A DNA stretch of 64,000 bases from Novosphingobium sp. Leaf2 (GCF_001421325.1 NZ_LMJY01000020.1:124001-188000), one strand, 5' to 3'. Numbered from the stretch's first letter, positions 31,328 to 42,555 are shown. A program made the numbers and translations. Notes: a model not told the origin generated them from the letters alone.

Positions 31328-32835
31328 TACAGGCAGGCTTCCAGATAGGCCTGATCGAACCCGAACTGGCGTGCCTTCTCAAGCGTATAGGGTCGCAGGC
31401 CGGATGGGCGGAATTCCCCGATGATCTTGCCGTCGTCGGATTCGTCCAGATATTCGAACTTGAACAGCTCCTGGGTGACGATCACGTCGCCTTCCATGCC
31501 GATAACTTCGGTGATGTTAGTGGTGCGGCGCGAACCGTCGCGCAGGCGCTTTACCTGCACGATAAGATCCACCGATTCCGCGATCTGGCGGCTGATGGCT
31601 TCCTTGGGGATCTTGATGTCACCCATCAGGATCATGTTTTCCATACGCCCCAGGCATTCGCGTGGGCTGTTGGCGTGAAGCGTGCACATCGAGCCATCGT
31701 GTCCAGTGTTCATGGCCGCGAGCAGATCGAAGCACTCAGCGCCGCGGATTTCGCCCAGAATGATGCGGTCCGGGCGCATACGCAGGGCGTTCTTGACCAG
31801 ATCACCGATGGTAATCGCGCCTTGGCCCTCCAGGTTGGGCGGACGTGTTTCCAGCGGCAGCCAGTGTGGTTGCTGCAGGCGTAGTTCCGCCGCGTCCTCG
31901 ATCGTCAGCACGCGCTCGCCCGGGTCGATCATCTTCGACAGCGCGTTGAGCATCGTCGTCTTGCCCGAGCCGGTACCGCCTGAGATGACGACGTTCATGC
32001 GGCACGCCCCCGCGATTTTCAGCGCGGTGGCCATCTTCTCGTCCATCGAGCCGAAGTCCTTCAGCATATCGATGGTGATCGGCTTTTCGGAAAACTTACG
32101 GATCGAGATGGCGGTGCCGCGCAGCGAGAGCGGCGGCACGATGACGTTGACGCGGCTGCCGTCCTTGAGACGTGCGTCGGCCAACGGCGTGGTCTGATCA
32201 ACGCGGCGGCCCACCTGGTTGACGATGCGCTGGGCGATCTGAAACAGATGCTGCTCGTCGCGAAACTTGGTGGGCGCTAGCTGCAGCCGGCCCTTCTTTT
32301 CGATGTAGGTCTGGTTCGGCCCGTTGACCATGATGTCGGAAATATCGGGGTCGTTGAGCAGCTCCTCCAGCGGCCCGAAGCCGAGCAGCTCGTCGATCAG
32401 CACCTTCTCCAGCGCAAACTGCTCGCGCCGGTTGAAGGTGATCTTCAGTTCGGCAAGTACCTCCATAATGATGGGGCGGAACTCTTCCGAAAGCTCGTCC
32501 TTGGTCAGCGTCGCGGCGGCTTCGGGATCGACCCGTTCCAGCAGGCGGGGTAGCACTTGTTCCTTGATCTTGTGGATCGAGGCTTCGAAGCTGTTCTGCT
32601 CGCCCTGACTGTGAACCGCATTGGCCCGATCGGCAAGCCGCGCCATCGCATCATCGCGCGTTGGGGCAAGGCCATCACCGGGCAGTCCAGGAAACGAATC
32701 GCCCGGAACCGGCGCGCCGGAGTTTGTGGCAGAGGGTTTGTCGGTGCTGCCTTTGAGCGGCTTGGCCACGCCGAACGCGGGGCGTGCGCCCGGGCTCATC
32801 CCGCCAATACCGTTACGCCGACCAAATGCCGTCAT
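31327..32835 (-). CDS. cpaF: CpaF family secretion ATPase
   Basis: A 502-residue type II/IV secretion ATPase. The N-terminal 65 residues are a Pro/Gly/Asp-rich linker. Then come the CpaF all-alpha region and a RecA-like core with Walker A SGGTGSGKTTML (about residue 290), EDAAELRLQQPHW, Walker B-like RPDRIILGEIRG, and LHANSPRECLGRMENM. CpaF powers assembly of Flp/Tad pili. No tad, flp or other cpa genes are adjacent, so it is an orphan in this window. Confidence 0.92.
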   Translation of the reverse strand: MTAFGRRNGIGGMSPGARPAFGVAKPLKGSTDKPSATNSGAPVPGDSFPGLPGDGLAPTRDDAMARLADRANAVHSQGEQNSFEASIHKIKEQVLPRLLERVDPEAAATLTKDELSEEFRPIIMEVLAELKITFNRREQFALEKVLIDELLGFGPLEELLNDPDISDIMVNGPNQTYIEKKGRLQLAPTKFRDEQHLFQIAQRIVNQVGRRVDQTTPLADARLKDGSRVNVIVPPLSLRGTAISIRKFSEKPITIDMLKDFGSMDEKMATALKIAGACRMNVVISGGTGSGKTTMLNALSKMIDPGERVLTIEDAAELRLQQPHWLPLETRPPNLEGQGAITIGDLVKNALRMRPDRIILGEIRGAECFDLLAAMNTGHDGSMCTLHANSPRECLGRMENMILMGDIKIPKEAISRQIAESVDLIVQVKRLRDGSRRTTNITEVIGMEGDVIVTQELFKFEYLDESDDGKIIGEFRPSGLRPYTLEKARQFGFDQAYLEACL

Positions 32836-32956
32836 GAAGCCATCAACCCTTGCGTAGCCTGATCGGTCAGGCGCGTACCCATGTGAATAGGGGCACAGTT
32901 AAGGTTGAAACTTTGATAACTTACTAATGGTCGGCGAGATTGTGCTTTCCCGCGGT

Positions 32957-32992
32957 GTCGAGGGGGCGGGCGCTGCGCCCAACCCCCTCGAC
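32957..32992 (-). terminator. Hairpin terminator after ilvC
   Basis: GTCGAGGGGG pairs with CCCCCTCGAC, enclosing a smaller GGGCG/CGCCC hairpin. It starts 9 bases past the ilvC stop. No marked T-run on the minus strand. Confidence 0.5.
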
Positions 32993-33000
32993 CGCACGAC

Positions 33001-34056
<1,056 letters not shown>

Positions 34057-34103
34057 CTATAGATCGTGCGCCGTCCGCCTGGCAGCGGCGCACCGTTGAA
34101 ATT

Positions 34104-34622
34104 TCAGGCTTCAGCCGCTCCGCGCGCCATGGCGACGATGCCGGTACGCCCCACTTCGACCAGCCCGAGATCGCGCATCAGCGACACGAACGAGTCGATC
34201 TTGTCAGGATTGCCGGTGAGTTCGAAAATGAAGCTCTCTGTCGTGGTATCCACCGGCTTGGCGCGGAATACATCGGCGATCCGCAGCGCCTCGACGCGCT
34301 TTTCGCCGATGCCCGCAACCTTCACCAGCGCCAGTTCGCGCGCCACGTGCGGGCCGACTTCGGTCAGGTCCACCACCTTGTGTACCGGCACCAGCCGTTC
34401 CAGCTGGGCATGGATCTGGTCGATCTGGCTGCGCGGCCCGTGGGTGACGATGGTGATCCGGCTGACCGCATGGTTATCGGTGATATCGGCCACCGTCAGG
34501 CTGTCGATGTTGTAGCCGCGTGCGGTGAACAGGCCGGCGATCTTGGCAAGGATGCCCGCCTCGTTGTCGACGGTGACCGTGAGGACATGGCGTTCCTCAA
34601 TTTCATGCTGAATGTGCGTCAT
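34104..34622 (-). CDS. ilvN: Acetolactate synthase small (regulatory) subunit
   Basis: 172 residues. The N-terminal ACT domain VLTVTVDNEAGILAKIAGLFTARGYNID-type (valine-binding) is followed by the ALS_ss C-terminal domain (EVGPHVARELALVKV, ESFIFELTGNPDKID). It gives the large subunit full activity and valine feedback. I start at the ATG at 34622 (MTHIQHEIEERH). It begins 16 bases past the ilvB stop, same operon. Confidence 0.95.
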   Translation of the reverse strand: MTHIQHEIEERHVLTVTVDNEAGILAKIAGLFTARGYNIDSLTVADITDNHAVSRITIVTHGPRSQIDQIHAQLERLVPVHKVVDLTEVGPHVARELALVKVAGIGEKRVEALRIADVFRAKPVDTTTESFIFELTGNPDKIDSFVSLMRDLGLVEVGRTGIVAMARGAAEA

Positions 34623-34638
34623 GAAGTGTCTTTCGTGC

Positions 34639-36381
34639 TCAGACCAGCGCCTTGGCTTCATCGTCCATGGTGCCTTGCACCTCATCGCCGTACAGCAGCA
34701 TTTCGGTATGCGCCGCGCCTGATGGGATCATCGGGAAGCAATTGGCTTCCTTGCTGACCAGGCAATCGACGATGACCGGGCCGGGATGGTCGATCATTGC
34801 CTGGATGCCTGCATCCAGCTGGCTCTCGTTCTCGATGCGGATGCCCTTCCAGCCGTAGGCTTCGGCCAGCTTCACGAAATCTGGCAGGCTGTCGGAGTAC
34901 GAATTGGAGTAGCGGCTCTCGTACGTCAGTTCCTGCCACTGGCGGACCATGCCCATCCACTCGTTGTTGAGGATGAACACCTTCACCGGCAGGCGGTATT
35001 GCGTGGCGGTGCCCAGTTCCTGGATATTCATCTGGATCGAGGCGTCGCCGGCAATGTCGATCACCAGACTGTCAGGGTTGCCGCACTGCGCGCCGATCGC
35101 GGCGGGCAGACCATAGCCCATCGTGCCCAGGCCGCCCGAGGTCAGCCACTTGTTAGGCGAGAAGAACGGGAAATACTGGGCGGCCCACATCTGGTGCTGG
35201 CCCACTTCGGTGGAGATCACCGGGTCCTTGTGCTTGGTGAGCGCGTACAGCCGCTCGACCGCCAGTTGCGGCATGATCGCTGCGGCATTGGCGGGGTAGG
35301 ACAGGCTCTTGCGCGCACGCCACTGGTCTACCTGCGCCTTCCAGGCCGAAATATCCGGCAATGCCCGCGTGCCCAGCCCGTCGATGATCTGCCCGAGGAC
35401 GATGGCGCAATCGCCGATGATCGGCAGATCGACCTGCACCGTCTTGTTGATGGACGCGCGGTCGATATCGATGTGGATCTTGAGCGAGTTGGGCGCGAAC
35501 GCGTCAAGCCGCCCTGTGACGCGGTCGTCAAAACGGGCGCCCACGCAGATGATCAGGTCGGCCTGGTTCATCGCCATGTTCGCTTCGTAGGTGCCATGCA
35601 TACCCAGCATCCCCAGCCAGTCGGCATGGTCGGCCGGAAAGGCGCCGAGGCCCATCAGCGTGGAGGTGACCGGCGCGCCTGTCCGGGTCTGCAGGTCGCG
35701 CAGCAGCGCGGTTGCGCGCGGGCCGGAATTAATGACGCCGCCGCCCGTGTAGAGCACCGGCGCCCTGGCCTGCGCGATCATCTCCACCGCGCGCGCGATC
35801 TCGTCCGCTGTCCCTTGCGTGCGCGGATTGTAGCGCTGATGGCGCTGGGTGGGGCCTTCGGACCATATCGCCGTGGCGATCTGCACGTCCTTGGGAATGT
35901 CGATAAGCACGGGGCCGGGGCGCCCCGTAGTGGCGATCTGGAACGCCTCGTCGATCACGCCGGCAAGGTCAGCCGGGTCTTTGACGAGGTAATTGTGCTT
36001 CGTGCAGTGCCGCGAGATGCCGACCGTATCCGCTTCCTGGAAAGCGTCGGACCCGATCAGCGCGGTAGGAACCTGGCCGGTGATGACGACCAGCGGGATG
36101 GAATCGAGGAATGCGTCGGCGATGCCGGTGATGGCGTTGGTGGCGCCGGGGCCGGAGGTGACCAGGACGACGCCGGGCTTGCCCGTCGAACGGGCATAGC
36201 CTTCGGCGGCGTGAGCAGCCCCGGCTTCATGCCGCACGAGGATATGGCGCAGCCGCTCGTCGCCGAACAAGGCATCGTAGATCGGAAGCACGGCGCCGCC
36301 GGGATAGCCGAACACGAATTCGACCCCCTGCTTGACCAGGCTTTCGACCAGGATGCTGGCGCCGCTGCGCTCTTCACTCAC
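34639..36381 (-). CDS. ilvB: Acetolactate synthase large (catalytic) subunit
   Basis: A 580-residue ThDP enzyme joining pyruvate with pyruvate or 2-oxobutyrate. Landmarks: VFGYPGGAVLPIYDAL with catalytic Glu in RHEAGAAHAAEGYAR, GPGATNAITGIADAFLDS, FAD region ARFDDRVTGRLD, and the ThDP motif GDASIQMNIQELGT...NNEWMGMVRQW. I choose the GTG at 36381: AAGGAAC lies 7 bases before it and the length is then the family's usual 580. ATG 36414 and an open frame to 36513 are alternatives. Confidence 0.95.
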   Translation of the reverse strand: MSEERSGASILVESLVKQGVEFVFGYPGGAVLPIYDALFGDERLRHILVRHEAGAAHAAEGYARSTGKPGVVLVTSGPGATNAITGIADAFLDSIPLVVITGQVPTALIGSDAFQEADTVGISRHCTKHNYLVKDPADLAGVIDEAFQIATTGRPGPVLIDIPKDVQIATAIWSEGPTQRHQRYNPRTQGTADEIARAVEMIAQARAPVLYTGGGVINSGPRATALLRDLQTRTGAPVTSTLMGLGAFPADHADWLGMLGMHGTYEANMAMNQADLIICVGARFDDRVTGRLDAFAPNSLKIHIDIDRASINKTVQVDLPIIGDCAIVLGQIIDGLGTRALPDISAWKAQVDQWRARKSLSYPANAAAIMPQLAVERLYALTKHKDPVISTEVGQHQMWAAQYFPFFSPNKWLTSGGLGTMGYGLPAAIGAQCGNPDSLVIDIAGDASIQMNIQELGTATQYRLPVKVFILNNEWMGMVRQWQELTYESRYSNSYSDSLPDFVKLAEAYGWKGIRIENESQLDAGIQAMIDHPGPVIVDCLVSKEANCFPMIPSGAAHTEMLLYGDEVQGTMDDEAKALV

Positions 36382-36524
36382 GATACGTTCCTTTTCACGC
36401 GATGGCGAAGGCATGGGCCTTGCCAAGGCCTGCGGCACTTCTTGAAAACAAGAAAATGTCGCCGGCTTAGATAGATGGTGTCCTGAATGACGACAGCACA
36501 CACGGGTGGCCAATGCACTTCAGA

Positions 36525-36550
36525 AGATGCCCCGCCGTTGGAGGGCATCT
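36525..36550 (-). terminator. Hairpin between miaA and ilvB
   Basis: AGATGCCC pairs with GGGCATCT over a 10-base loop in the 189-base gap. It could end the miaA transcript or belong to the ilv leader; there is no clear T-run. Confidence 0.4.
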
Positions 36551-36570
36551 AAGGGGGGCAAGCTGTCAGG

Positions 36571-37551
36571 TCAACCGAGAAAACGCAATAAAATATCGCT
36601 CAAAGTGTCTTTAGTGAAATTTTTAAACGATATGCCGGGCCATGACGGTGGTGGTTGGTGTCTCAGCCACGTGAACTGGCGTTTTGCGTAGTTTCGCGTG
36701 GCCTGTGCTGCCTGCGCGGTAGCATCTTCAAGCGCGGTGGTACCGGCGATCACCCCTGCCAGTTCCGCCACGCCGATCGCGCGCATGACCGGAAGATCGG
36801 GGTCGAGCCGCCGCGCCAGCAAGAGCGCGACTTCGTCCAACGCGCCGCGCTCCAACATGCGCGCGAACCTTAGATCGCAGCGCGCATACAGGCTTTCGCG
36901 CTCTGGCAGCAGAATGACCGGATGTAGCACAACGTGCGCGCCGATGCCGCCCTCCGTCCGTGCCTGCCAATGCGCGAGGCCGTGGCCGGTGGAACGCACC
37001 ACTTCCAGCGCGCGCGCCACGCGGGCGCTGTCGGCAGGCCCCAGCTTTGCGGCCCGCTCGGGGTCTTCGTTTAGCAGCGCCGCGTAGGCCTGGTCGACGG
37101 GCAGGGCGCGGACGTGCGCGCGCACCTGCGGGTCTATCACCGGCACCGGCGCGATGCCGTCCAGCAGGGTGCGGATATACAGGCCGGTGCCGCCTACCAC
37201 GATCGGCACCGCGCCCTGCGCGTGCAACTGCGCGATTTGCGCGCGCGCCGCCGCCGCCCAGTCCGCCGCGGAGCAGCTTTGCGCCCCGTCCCACGCGCCG
37301 AACAGGCGGTGCTCGATGCCGCCCATCTCCTCGGGCGTAGGCCGTGCGCTCAGGATCGTGAGGTCGGCATAGACCTGCGAGCTGTCCGCGTTGATCACTA
37401 CCGCCCGCCGGCCGCGTCGCTCCAGCGCCTGGGCCAGGGCGACGGCACAATCGCTCTTGCCGCTGGCGGTCGGCCCTGCGATGAGCGCCAGCGGTGGCCG
37501 GTCTCCGGCGGCCATATCGTATGGTGAATCAAGGAAATTCGTAGTGCTCAT
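36571..37551 (-). CDS. miaA: tRNA dimethylallyltransferase
   Basis: A 326-residue MiaA with P-loop GPTASGKS (about residues 26-33), NADSSQVYADLTILSARPT and VVGGTGLYIRTLLDG. It adds the dimethylallyl group to A37 of tRNAs reading UNN codons. The ATG at 37551 makes its 5' end overlap the divergent serB gene by 8 bases; a start at ATG 37515 (MAAGDRPPL) would remove the overlap. The end FTWLRHQPPP matches the family's basic C-terminus. Confidence 0.93.
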   Translation of the reverse strand: MSTTNFLDSPYDMAAGDRPPLALIAGPTASGKSDCAVALAQALERRGRRAVVINADSSQVYADLTILSARPTPEEMGGIEHRLFGAWDGAQSCSAADWAAAARAQIAQLHAQGAVPIVVGGTGLYIRTLLDGIAPVPVIDPQVRAHVRALPVDQAYAALLNEDPERAAKLGPADSARVARALEVVRSTGHGLAHWQARTEGGIGAHVVLHPVILLPERESLYARCDLRFARMLERGALDEVALLLARRLDPDLPVMRAIGVAELAGVIAGTTALEDATAQAAQATRNYAKRQFTWLRHQPPPSWPGISFKNFTKDTLSDILLRFLG

Positions 37552-38425
37552 TGCCCGGCTGATAGCAGAACCGGATCACCTTTCGGCAAGACTTGACGCT
37601 GCAAGGGCTCAGATGGCGCAAGGGGGCGTGCGGATCGCGGATGCGGCGATGCTGAATTTCTGCGGCCAGACCATGCAGATCGATTCCCCGGATGATGACA
37701 CGGCAGCGATGCGCGGCGCGCTCGACGCGCACTTTTCGCCCAGCGACGGGCTGATTACGGCTGACGAACCGGTGGTGCCGCAAGTGTTCATTTCGGACAT
37801 GGATTCCACCATGATCGGGCAGGAGTGCATCGATGAACTGGCGGACTTCGCCGGGCTCAAGGATCGGATCGCCGCGATCACTGAAAGGGCGATGCAGGGC
37901 GAACTCGACTTCGCGCAGGCATTGCATGAGCGGGTGGGCCTGCTGGCGGGCCTTTCGACCAGCGCCATCGACGAGTGCCTGGCCACGCGGATCAAGCCGA
38001 TGCCAGGCGCCAGAACACTGGTGCAGACGCTGCGCAAGATGGGTTGCCGTACGGTGCTGGTGACCGGGGGATTTCATCAGTTCGCTGATCCGGTGGCCGA
38101 GATGCTGGGGTTCGATCATGTGGTGGGCAACCGGCTTGCGGTGTCCGATGGCAAGCTGACCGGCGGGCTGCTGGGCGGCATCGTCGATTCCGCCGTGAAG
38201 AAGGCCACGCTGGAAGCGGAAGTCGCGGCGCTGGGGGGCGGCGCGATCAGCCTGGCGACCGGCGACGGGGCGAACGATATACCAATGATTGCAGCGGCGA
38301 CGTATGGCATTGCCTATCGCGCCAAGCCAAAGGCGCGCGCCGCAGCTAATGGCTGGGTCGATCGCGGCGACCTGACGAGCGTGCTACGGCTGCTGGGTAT
38401 TCCCGAGGCCGACTGGGTCCGCTAG
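37544..38425 (+). CDS. serB: Phosphoserine phosphatase
   Basis: A 293-residue HAD phosphatase, last step of serine synthesis. The N-terminal ~80 residues correspond to the ACT-like extension of SerB. The HAD motifs are FISDMDSTMIG (motif I, DxDxT), VTGGFHQFA (II), KKATLE (III) and ATGDGANDIPM (IV). I start at GTG 37544, which has AAGGAA 7 bases upstream; the frame is open to 37391 inside the opposing miaA. The two genes face away from each other with overlapping starts. Confidence 0.95.
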   Translation: MLIARLIAEPDHLSARLDAARAQMAQGGVRIADAAMLNFCGQTMQIDSPDDDTAAMRGALDAHFSPSDGLITADEPVVPQVFISDMDSTMIGQECIDELADFAGLKDRIAAITERAMQGELDFAQALHERVGLLAGLSTSAIDECLATRIKPMPGARTLVQTLRKMGCRTVLVTGGFHQFADPVAEMLGFDHVVGNRLAVSDGKLTGGLLGGIVDSAVKKATLEAEVAALGGGAISLATGDGANDIPMIAAATYGIAYRAKPKARAAANGWVDRGDLTSVLRLLGIPEADWVR

Positions 38426-38457
38426 CGTTTTAATCCGATGTCCACAGGGGTGTAGCC

Positions 38458-39090
38458 GTGAAATCCATAAGCCATCCGCGCTACATCCTGTTTCTGGGCG
38501 TGTTTGCCCTGAGCAGCATCGTGCTGGCCAGCCTTACGCACCGGGCGTTGGCGGTGGTGGGCGGTTTCGATGTGGGTGTATTGGCGTTCGTGTTGTCCTG
38601 CGTGCCGCTCTGGCGGAAGGGCGATGCGGACACGATCCGCCGGCAGGCGCGCCGCGACGATGCCGGGCAGGTCATGCTGCTGTGCCTTACCGGCATCATC
38701 AGCTTGGTCATTCTGGCCGCGCTCAGCGCGTTGTATCTGGATGGCGGCAAGATGGGGGCCGTCGATATCGCGGTGCTGATCGCGACGCTTCTGGCCAGCT
38801 GGACGTTCACCAACCTGATCCTGGCTTTCCATTACGCCCGGATGTATTATTCGGCTGACGACGGGAAGGACCAGGAAGGCCTCAATTTCCCCGGCGACTG
38901 CGTGCCCGACTTTTCCGACTTCGTGAACTTCGCGTTCGTGATCGGGATGACCTGCCAGACCGCCGATATCGCGATCGCCACTACACCGATGCGGCGGGTA
39001 TCGACATTCCACGGGCTGTTCGCGTTTTTTTTCAACCTGGGCATACTGGCCCTGACGGTGAACGTTCTGGCGTCCACCGCGGGCAAATGA
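38458..39090 (+). CDS. DUF1345 integral membrane protein
   Basis: A 210-residue protein with about five membrane helices and the DUF1345 signatures RRQARRDDAGQ and FHYARMYYS...GLNFPG, DFVNFAFVIGMTCQTADIA. Function unknown. GTG start 32 bases after serB. Confidence 0.88.
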   Translation: MKSISHPRYILFLGVFALSSIVLASLTHRALAVVGGFDVGVLAFVLSCVPLWRKGDADTIRRQARRDDAGQVMLLCLTGIISLVILAALSALYLDGGKMGAVDIAVLIATLLASWTFTNLILAFHYARMYYSADDGKDQEGLNFPGDCVPDFSDFVNFAFVIGMTCQTADIAIATTPMRRVSTFHGLFAFFFNLGILALTVNVLASTAGK

Positions 39091-39094
39091 GCGC

Positions 39095-39119
39095 CCGTTG
39101 CCGGGACTGCCCGCAACGG
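39095..39119. terminator. Hairpin between DUF1345 gene and purL
   Basis: CCGTTGCCGGG pairs with CCCGCAACGG (one bulge) in the 37-base convergent gap; no clear T-run. Confidence 0.45.
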
Positions 39120-39127
39120 TCTATCCC

Positions 39128-41287
39128 TTAAGCGTCCATCCAGTCCCGGAAGAAGGCCTCATTGGCGGCGCGCAGCGCTTCGATTTCAACGCCGCCTACC
39201 GCGCTGCCGCCAACCCGGCCGATCCGCACCGCACCTTCCAGCACAGCGCCCGGCGCTGCGGTCACAATGTAGCGGGATTGATCTTCGCCGAAGGCCTGCG
39301 CGGTGGACAGGTCCGCATCCAGGATGCAGCCAAGCCCGCTGGCCAGCGCCATTTCCGCCAGCGCGACGATCAAGCCGCCATCGCTGATGTCGTGCACCGC
39401 CGTCACCCTTCCATCGCGGATCCATTCGCGCACCACGCCGCCGTTCACCGCCTCGCGGTGAAGATCGACCGGCGGCGGGGGGCCTGCTTCGAGGCCCATG
39501 ATTTCGCGCAGCCAAAGCGACTGGCCAAGGTGCGTGCCCTCACCGCCGAGCAGGAAAATGTCGTCGCCCTCTGCTTTGAATGCGATCGTGGCCATCTGAT
39601 CGTGATCGGTGAGCAGCCCGACGCCGCCGATCGCCGGGGTGGGCAGGATGGCCGAGCCGCCGCCGGTCGCTTTCGATTCGTTGTAGAGTGACACGTTGCC
39701 GGACACGATCGGGTAATCCAGCGCCCGGCAGGCATCGCCCATGCCGTTGAGGCAACCCACGATCTGCGCCATGATTTCGGGCCGCTGCGGGTTGGCGAAA
39801 TTGAGGCAGTTGGTGATCGCCAGGGGCAGGGCGCCCACCGCGCTGATATTACGATAGGTTTCGGCCACTGCCTGCTTGCCGCCCTCATAAGGATCGGCAT
39901 AGCAATAGCGCGGCGAACAGTCGGTGCTCATCGCCAGCGCCTTGCGGGTGCCATGCACGCGCACCACCGCAGCATCGCCGCCGGACTTTTGCATGGTGTC
40001 AGCGCCGACCTGGCTGTCGTACTGCTCCCAGATCCACTTGCGCGACGCCAGGTCCGCGCCGGCCATCAGGATGAGCAGGTCGGCGCCCAGATCGGTCATC
40101 GCCGGAACCTCGGGCAGCGCAGGAACGCGCGCCCATGCTTTGTATTCCTCTGCCGACACGTACGGACGCTGGTATTCCGGCGCTTCGTCCGCCAGCGGCT
40201 CAAGCGGAATGTCGCAAACGATCTCGCCGTTGAATTCAAGCACCATATGGCCGGTATCGGTCACTTCGCCGATCACCGCAAAGTCCAGTTCCCACTTGCG
40301 GAAGATCGCCTCTGCCATCGGCTCCTTGCCCGGCTTCAGGACCATGAGCATGCGTTCCTGCGATTCGGACAGCATCATCTCATACGGCGTCATCGCTTCT
40401 TCGCGGCAGGGCACCTTGTTCATGTTGAGACGGATGCCCGCGCCGCCCTTGCTGGCCATTTCCACCGAGGAGGAGGTGAGGCCCGCCGCGCCCATGTCCT
40501 GGATCGCCACGATCGCATCGGTGGCCATCAGTTCAAGGCACGCCTCGATCAGCAGCTTCTCGGTGAACGGATCGCCCACTTGCACGGTCGGACGCTTCTC
40601 ATCCGAATGCTCGTCGAAATCCGCGGATGCCATGGTGGCGCCGTGAATACCGTCGCGCCCGGTCTTGGAGCCGACGTAGACGATCGGATTGCCCAGGCCG
40701 GTTGCGGCGCTATAGAAAATCTTGTCGGTATCGGCGACGCCCACGGTCATCGCGTTGACCAGGATGTTGCCGTCGTACGCCTTGTGAAAATTGGTCTCGC
40801 CCCCGACCGTGGGCACGCCCACGCAATTGCCGTAGCCGCCGATGCCGGCCACTACGCCTTTGACCAGATGCTTCATCTTGGGATGATCTGGGCGTCCGAA
40901 GCGCAGTGCGTTCATGTTCGCCACGGGCCGCGCGCCCATCGTGAACACATCGCGCAGGATACCGCCAACGCCGGTGGCGGCGCCCTGATACGGCTCAATG
41001 TAGCTGGGGTGGTTGTGGCTTTCCATCTTGAAGATTGCCGCTTGCCCATCGCCAATGTCGATGATGCCCGCGTTCTCGCCCGGTCCGCAGATTACCCAAG
41101 GTGCCTCGGTAGGCAGTTTCTTGAGATGGAACCGGCTGGACTTGTAGGAGCAGTGTTCGGACCACATCACCGAAAAAATGCCGAGTTCCACGAGGTTCGG
41201 CTCTCGCCCAAGGGCATGCAGCACGCGCGCGTATTCTTCGGGATTGAGGCCATGCGCCTCGACGACGTCAGGGGTGATTCCGCTCAT
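39128..41287 (-). CDS. purL: Phosphoribosylformylglycinamidine synthase subunit PurL
   Basis: A 719-residue small-type PurL, which works with PurQ and PurS. It shows [28 protein letters not shown] (ATP site), [27 protein letters not shown], and a second AIRS-like repeat with [15 protein letters not shown] and [13 protein letters not shown]. It uses ATP and glutamine-derived ammonia to make FGAM from FGAR. The ATG at 41287 ([10 protein letters not shown]) fits family N-termini; the frame extends to 41305. purQ and purS are not adjacent. Confidence 0.95.
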   Translation of the reverse strand: MSGITPDVVEAHGLNPEEYARVLHALGREPNLVELGIFSVMWSEHCSYKSSRFHLKKLPTEAPWVICGPGENAGIIDIGDGQAAIFKMESHNHPSYIEPYQGAATGVGGILRDVFTMGARPVANMNALRFGRPDHPKMKHLVKGVVAGIGGYGNCVGVPTVGGETNFHKAYDGNILVNAMTVGVADTDKIFYSAATGLGNPIVYVGSKTGRDGIHGATMASADFDEHSDEKRPTVQVGDPFTEKLLIEACLELMATDAIVAIQDMGAAGLTSSSVEMASKGGAGIRLNMNKVPCREEAMTPYEMMLSESQERMLMVLKPGKEPMAEAIFRKWELDFAVIGEVTDTGHMVLEFNGEIVCDIPLEPLADEAPEYQRPYVSAEEYKAWARVPALPEVPAMTDLGADLLILMAGADLASRKWIWEQYDSQVGADTMQKSGGDAAVVRVHGTRKALAMSTDCSPRYCYADPYEGGKQAVAETYRNISAVGALPLAITNCLNFANPQRPEIMAQIVGCLNGMGDACRALDYPIVSGNVSLYNESKATGGGSAILPTPAIGGVGLLTDHDQMATIAFKAEGDDIFLLGGEGTHLGQSLWLREIMGLEAGPPPPVDLHREAVNGGVVREWIRDGRVTAVHDISDGGLIVALAEMALASGLGCILDADLSTAQAFGEDQSRYIVTAAPGAVLEGAVRIGRVGGSAVGGVEIEALRAANEAFFRDWMDA

Positions 41288-41373
41288 GCGACGCGCCTTA
41301 GCCATGTCGATGCGGCTGCGCCAGTGGTGACGGCGTTCTTGACCGCGCCCGCCGCGCCCGCCATTGCTGCCGC

Positions 41374-41643
41374 ATGGCTTCCGACACGCACGCTCTTGAA
41401 GAGCAGACCATAGCGCACCTCAGTTTCGAAGACGCCCTGCGCGCGCTGGAAACCATCGTGCGCCAGCTTGAGAGCGGCGATGTGCCGCTTGAGGATTCGA
41501 TTTCGCTCTACGAACGCGGGGAAACGCTGCGCCAGCACTGCCAGAAACGGCTGGATGCAGCGCAGGCGCGGATCGAGCGGATCGTGGCCGGGCCGGATGG
41601 TACGCCCACCGGCACCCAGCCGTTCGATGCGGCGGATCGCTAA
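41374..41643 (+). CDS. xseB: Exodeoxyribonuclease VII small subunit
   Basis: 89 residues, the length and three-helix pattern of Xse[29 protein letters not shown]-type helix pair, then [23 protein letters not shown]. It forms several copies around one XseA to degrade single-stranded DNA. First gene of xseB-ispA-coaD. Divergent from purL. Confidence 0.93.
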   Translation: MASDTHALEEQTIAHLSFEDALRALETIVRQLESGDVPLEDSISLYERGETLRQHCQKRLDAAQARIERIVAGPDGTPTGTQPFDAADR

Positions 41644-41646
41644 GCG

Positions 41647-42555
41647 ATGAGCGGGGTTCACGTGAACGATTCGCTGCTGGCCGAAGGTCTGTCGCGCATA
41701 GCCGAAGAGATCGACGGCGCGTTCGACGCGTTGTTGCCGGTGCCGGAAGATGCGCGCGCGCGCTTGATCGAGGCGATGCGCTATGCCGCGATCGGCGGCG
41801 GAAAGCGCCTGCGCCCGCTACTGGTGGCTGGCGTTGCCGAGATGTACGGCGTCCAGCGCGAAGCGGCGATCCGCGCCGGCGTGGCGATCGAGGCGATCCA
41901 TGCCTATTCGCTGATCCACGACGACTTGCCCTGCATGGACGATGACGCCGTGCGCCACGGCAAGCCAACCGTGCATCTGGCGTTCGATCAGGCGACCGCG
42001 GTTTTGGCCGGCGATTCGCTCCACGCCTTCGCCTTCGAGGTGCTGGCGGATCCGGCGACCAGCGCCGATCCCTTCACCCGCGTCGAGCTGATCCAGACCC
42101 TGGGGCACGCCAGCGGCGCGCAAGGCATGGCCGGCGGGCAGATGATGGACCTGGTGGCAGAAACCACGCAGTTCGATCTGCACACGGTCACCCGCCTGCA
42201 GCAGCTCAAGACCGGCGCGCTGCTGGGCGCGGCGGTAGAGATGGGGGCGATCCTGGGGCGAGTCATGCCGGAAGGGCGCACGCACTTGCGCGGCTATGCC
42301 CGCGATATCGGCCTGGCGTTCCAGATCGCTGACGACCTGATTGATCACGAAGGCGATGCGGCGCTGGCCGGCAAGGCGGTGGGCAAGGATGCTGCTGCCG
42401 GCAAACAGACGTTCGTGTCCCTCCTGGGAGCCGAGCGCGCGCGTGAACAGGCGCGTATGCTGGTGGATCAGGCGATTGCCCATCTGGCGCAGCACGGGCG
42501 TGAGGCGGACCTTCTGCGTGCGATTGCGCGCTACATCGTCGAGAGGGATCACTGA
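41647..42555 (+). CDS. ispA: Farnesyl/polyprenyl diphosphate synthase
   Basis: A 302-residue trans-isoprenyl diphosphate synthase. The first Asp-rich motif is HDDLPCMDDDAVRHGKPT with the two-residue insert of bacterial FPP synthases; the second is QIADDLIDHEGD. GGGKRLRP near residue 58 binds the diphosphate. It builds farnesyl diphosphate from IPP and DMAPP for quinones, carotenoids and undecaprenol. 3 bases after xseB; its stop overlaps the coaD ATG by one base. Confidence 0.94.
   Translation: MSGVHVNDSLLAEGLSRIAEEIDGAFDALLPVPEDARARLIEAMRYAAIGGGKRLRPLLVAGVAEMYGVQREAAIRAGVAIEAIHAYSLIHDDLPCMDDDAVRHGKPTVHLAFDQATAVLAGDSLHAFAFEVLADPATSADPFTRVELIQTLGHASGAQGMAGGQMMDLVAETTQFDLHTVTRLQQLKTGALLGAAVEMGAILGRVMPEGRTHLRGYARDIGLAFQIADDLIDHEGDAALAGKAVGKDAAAGKQTFVSLLGAERAREQARMLVDQAIAHLAQHGREADLLRAIARYIVERDH

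Noticed and set aside
36382-36570. Classic ilv leader-peptide attenuator
   Set aside because: No short frame rich in Ile/Val/Leu codons and no terminator with a T-run; only one 8-bp hairpin.
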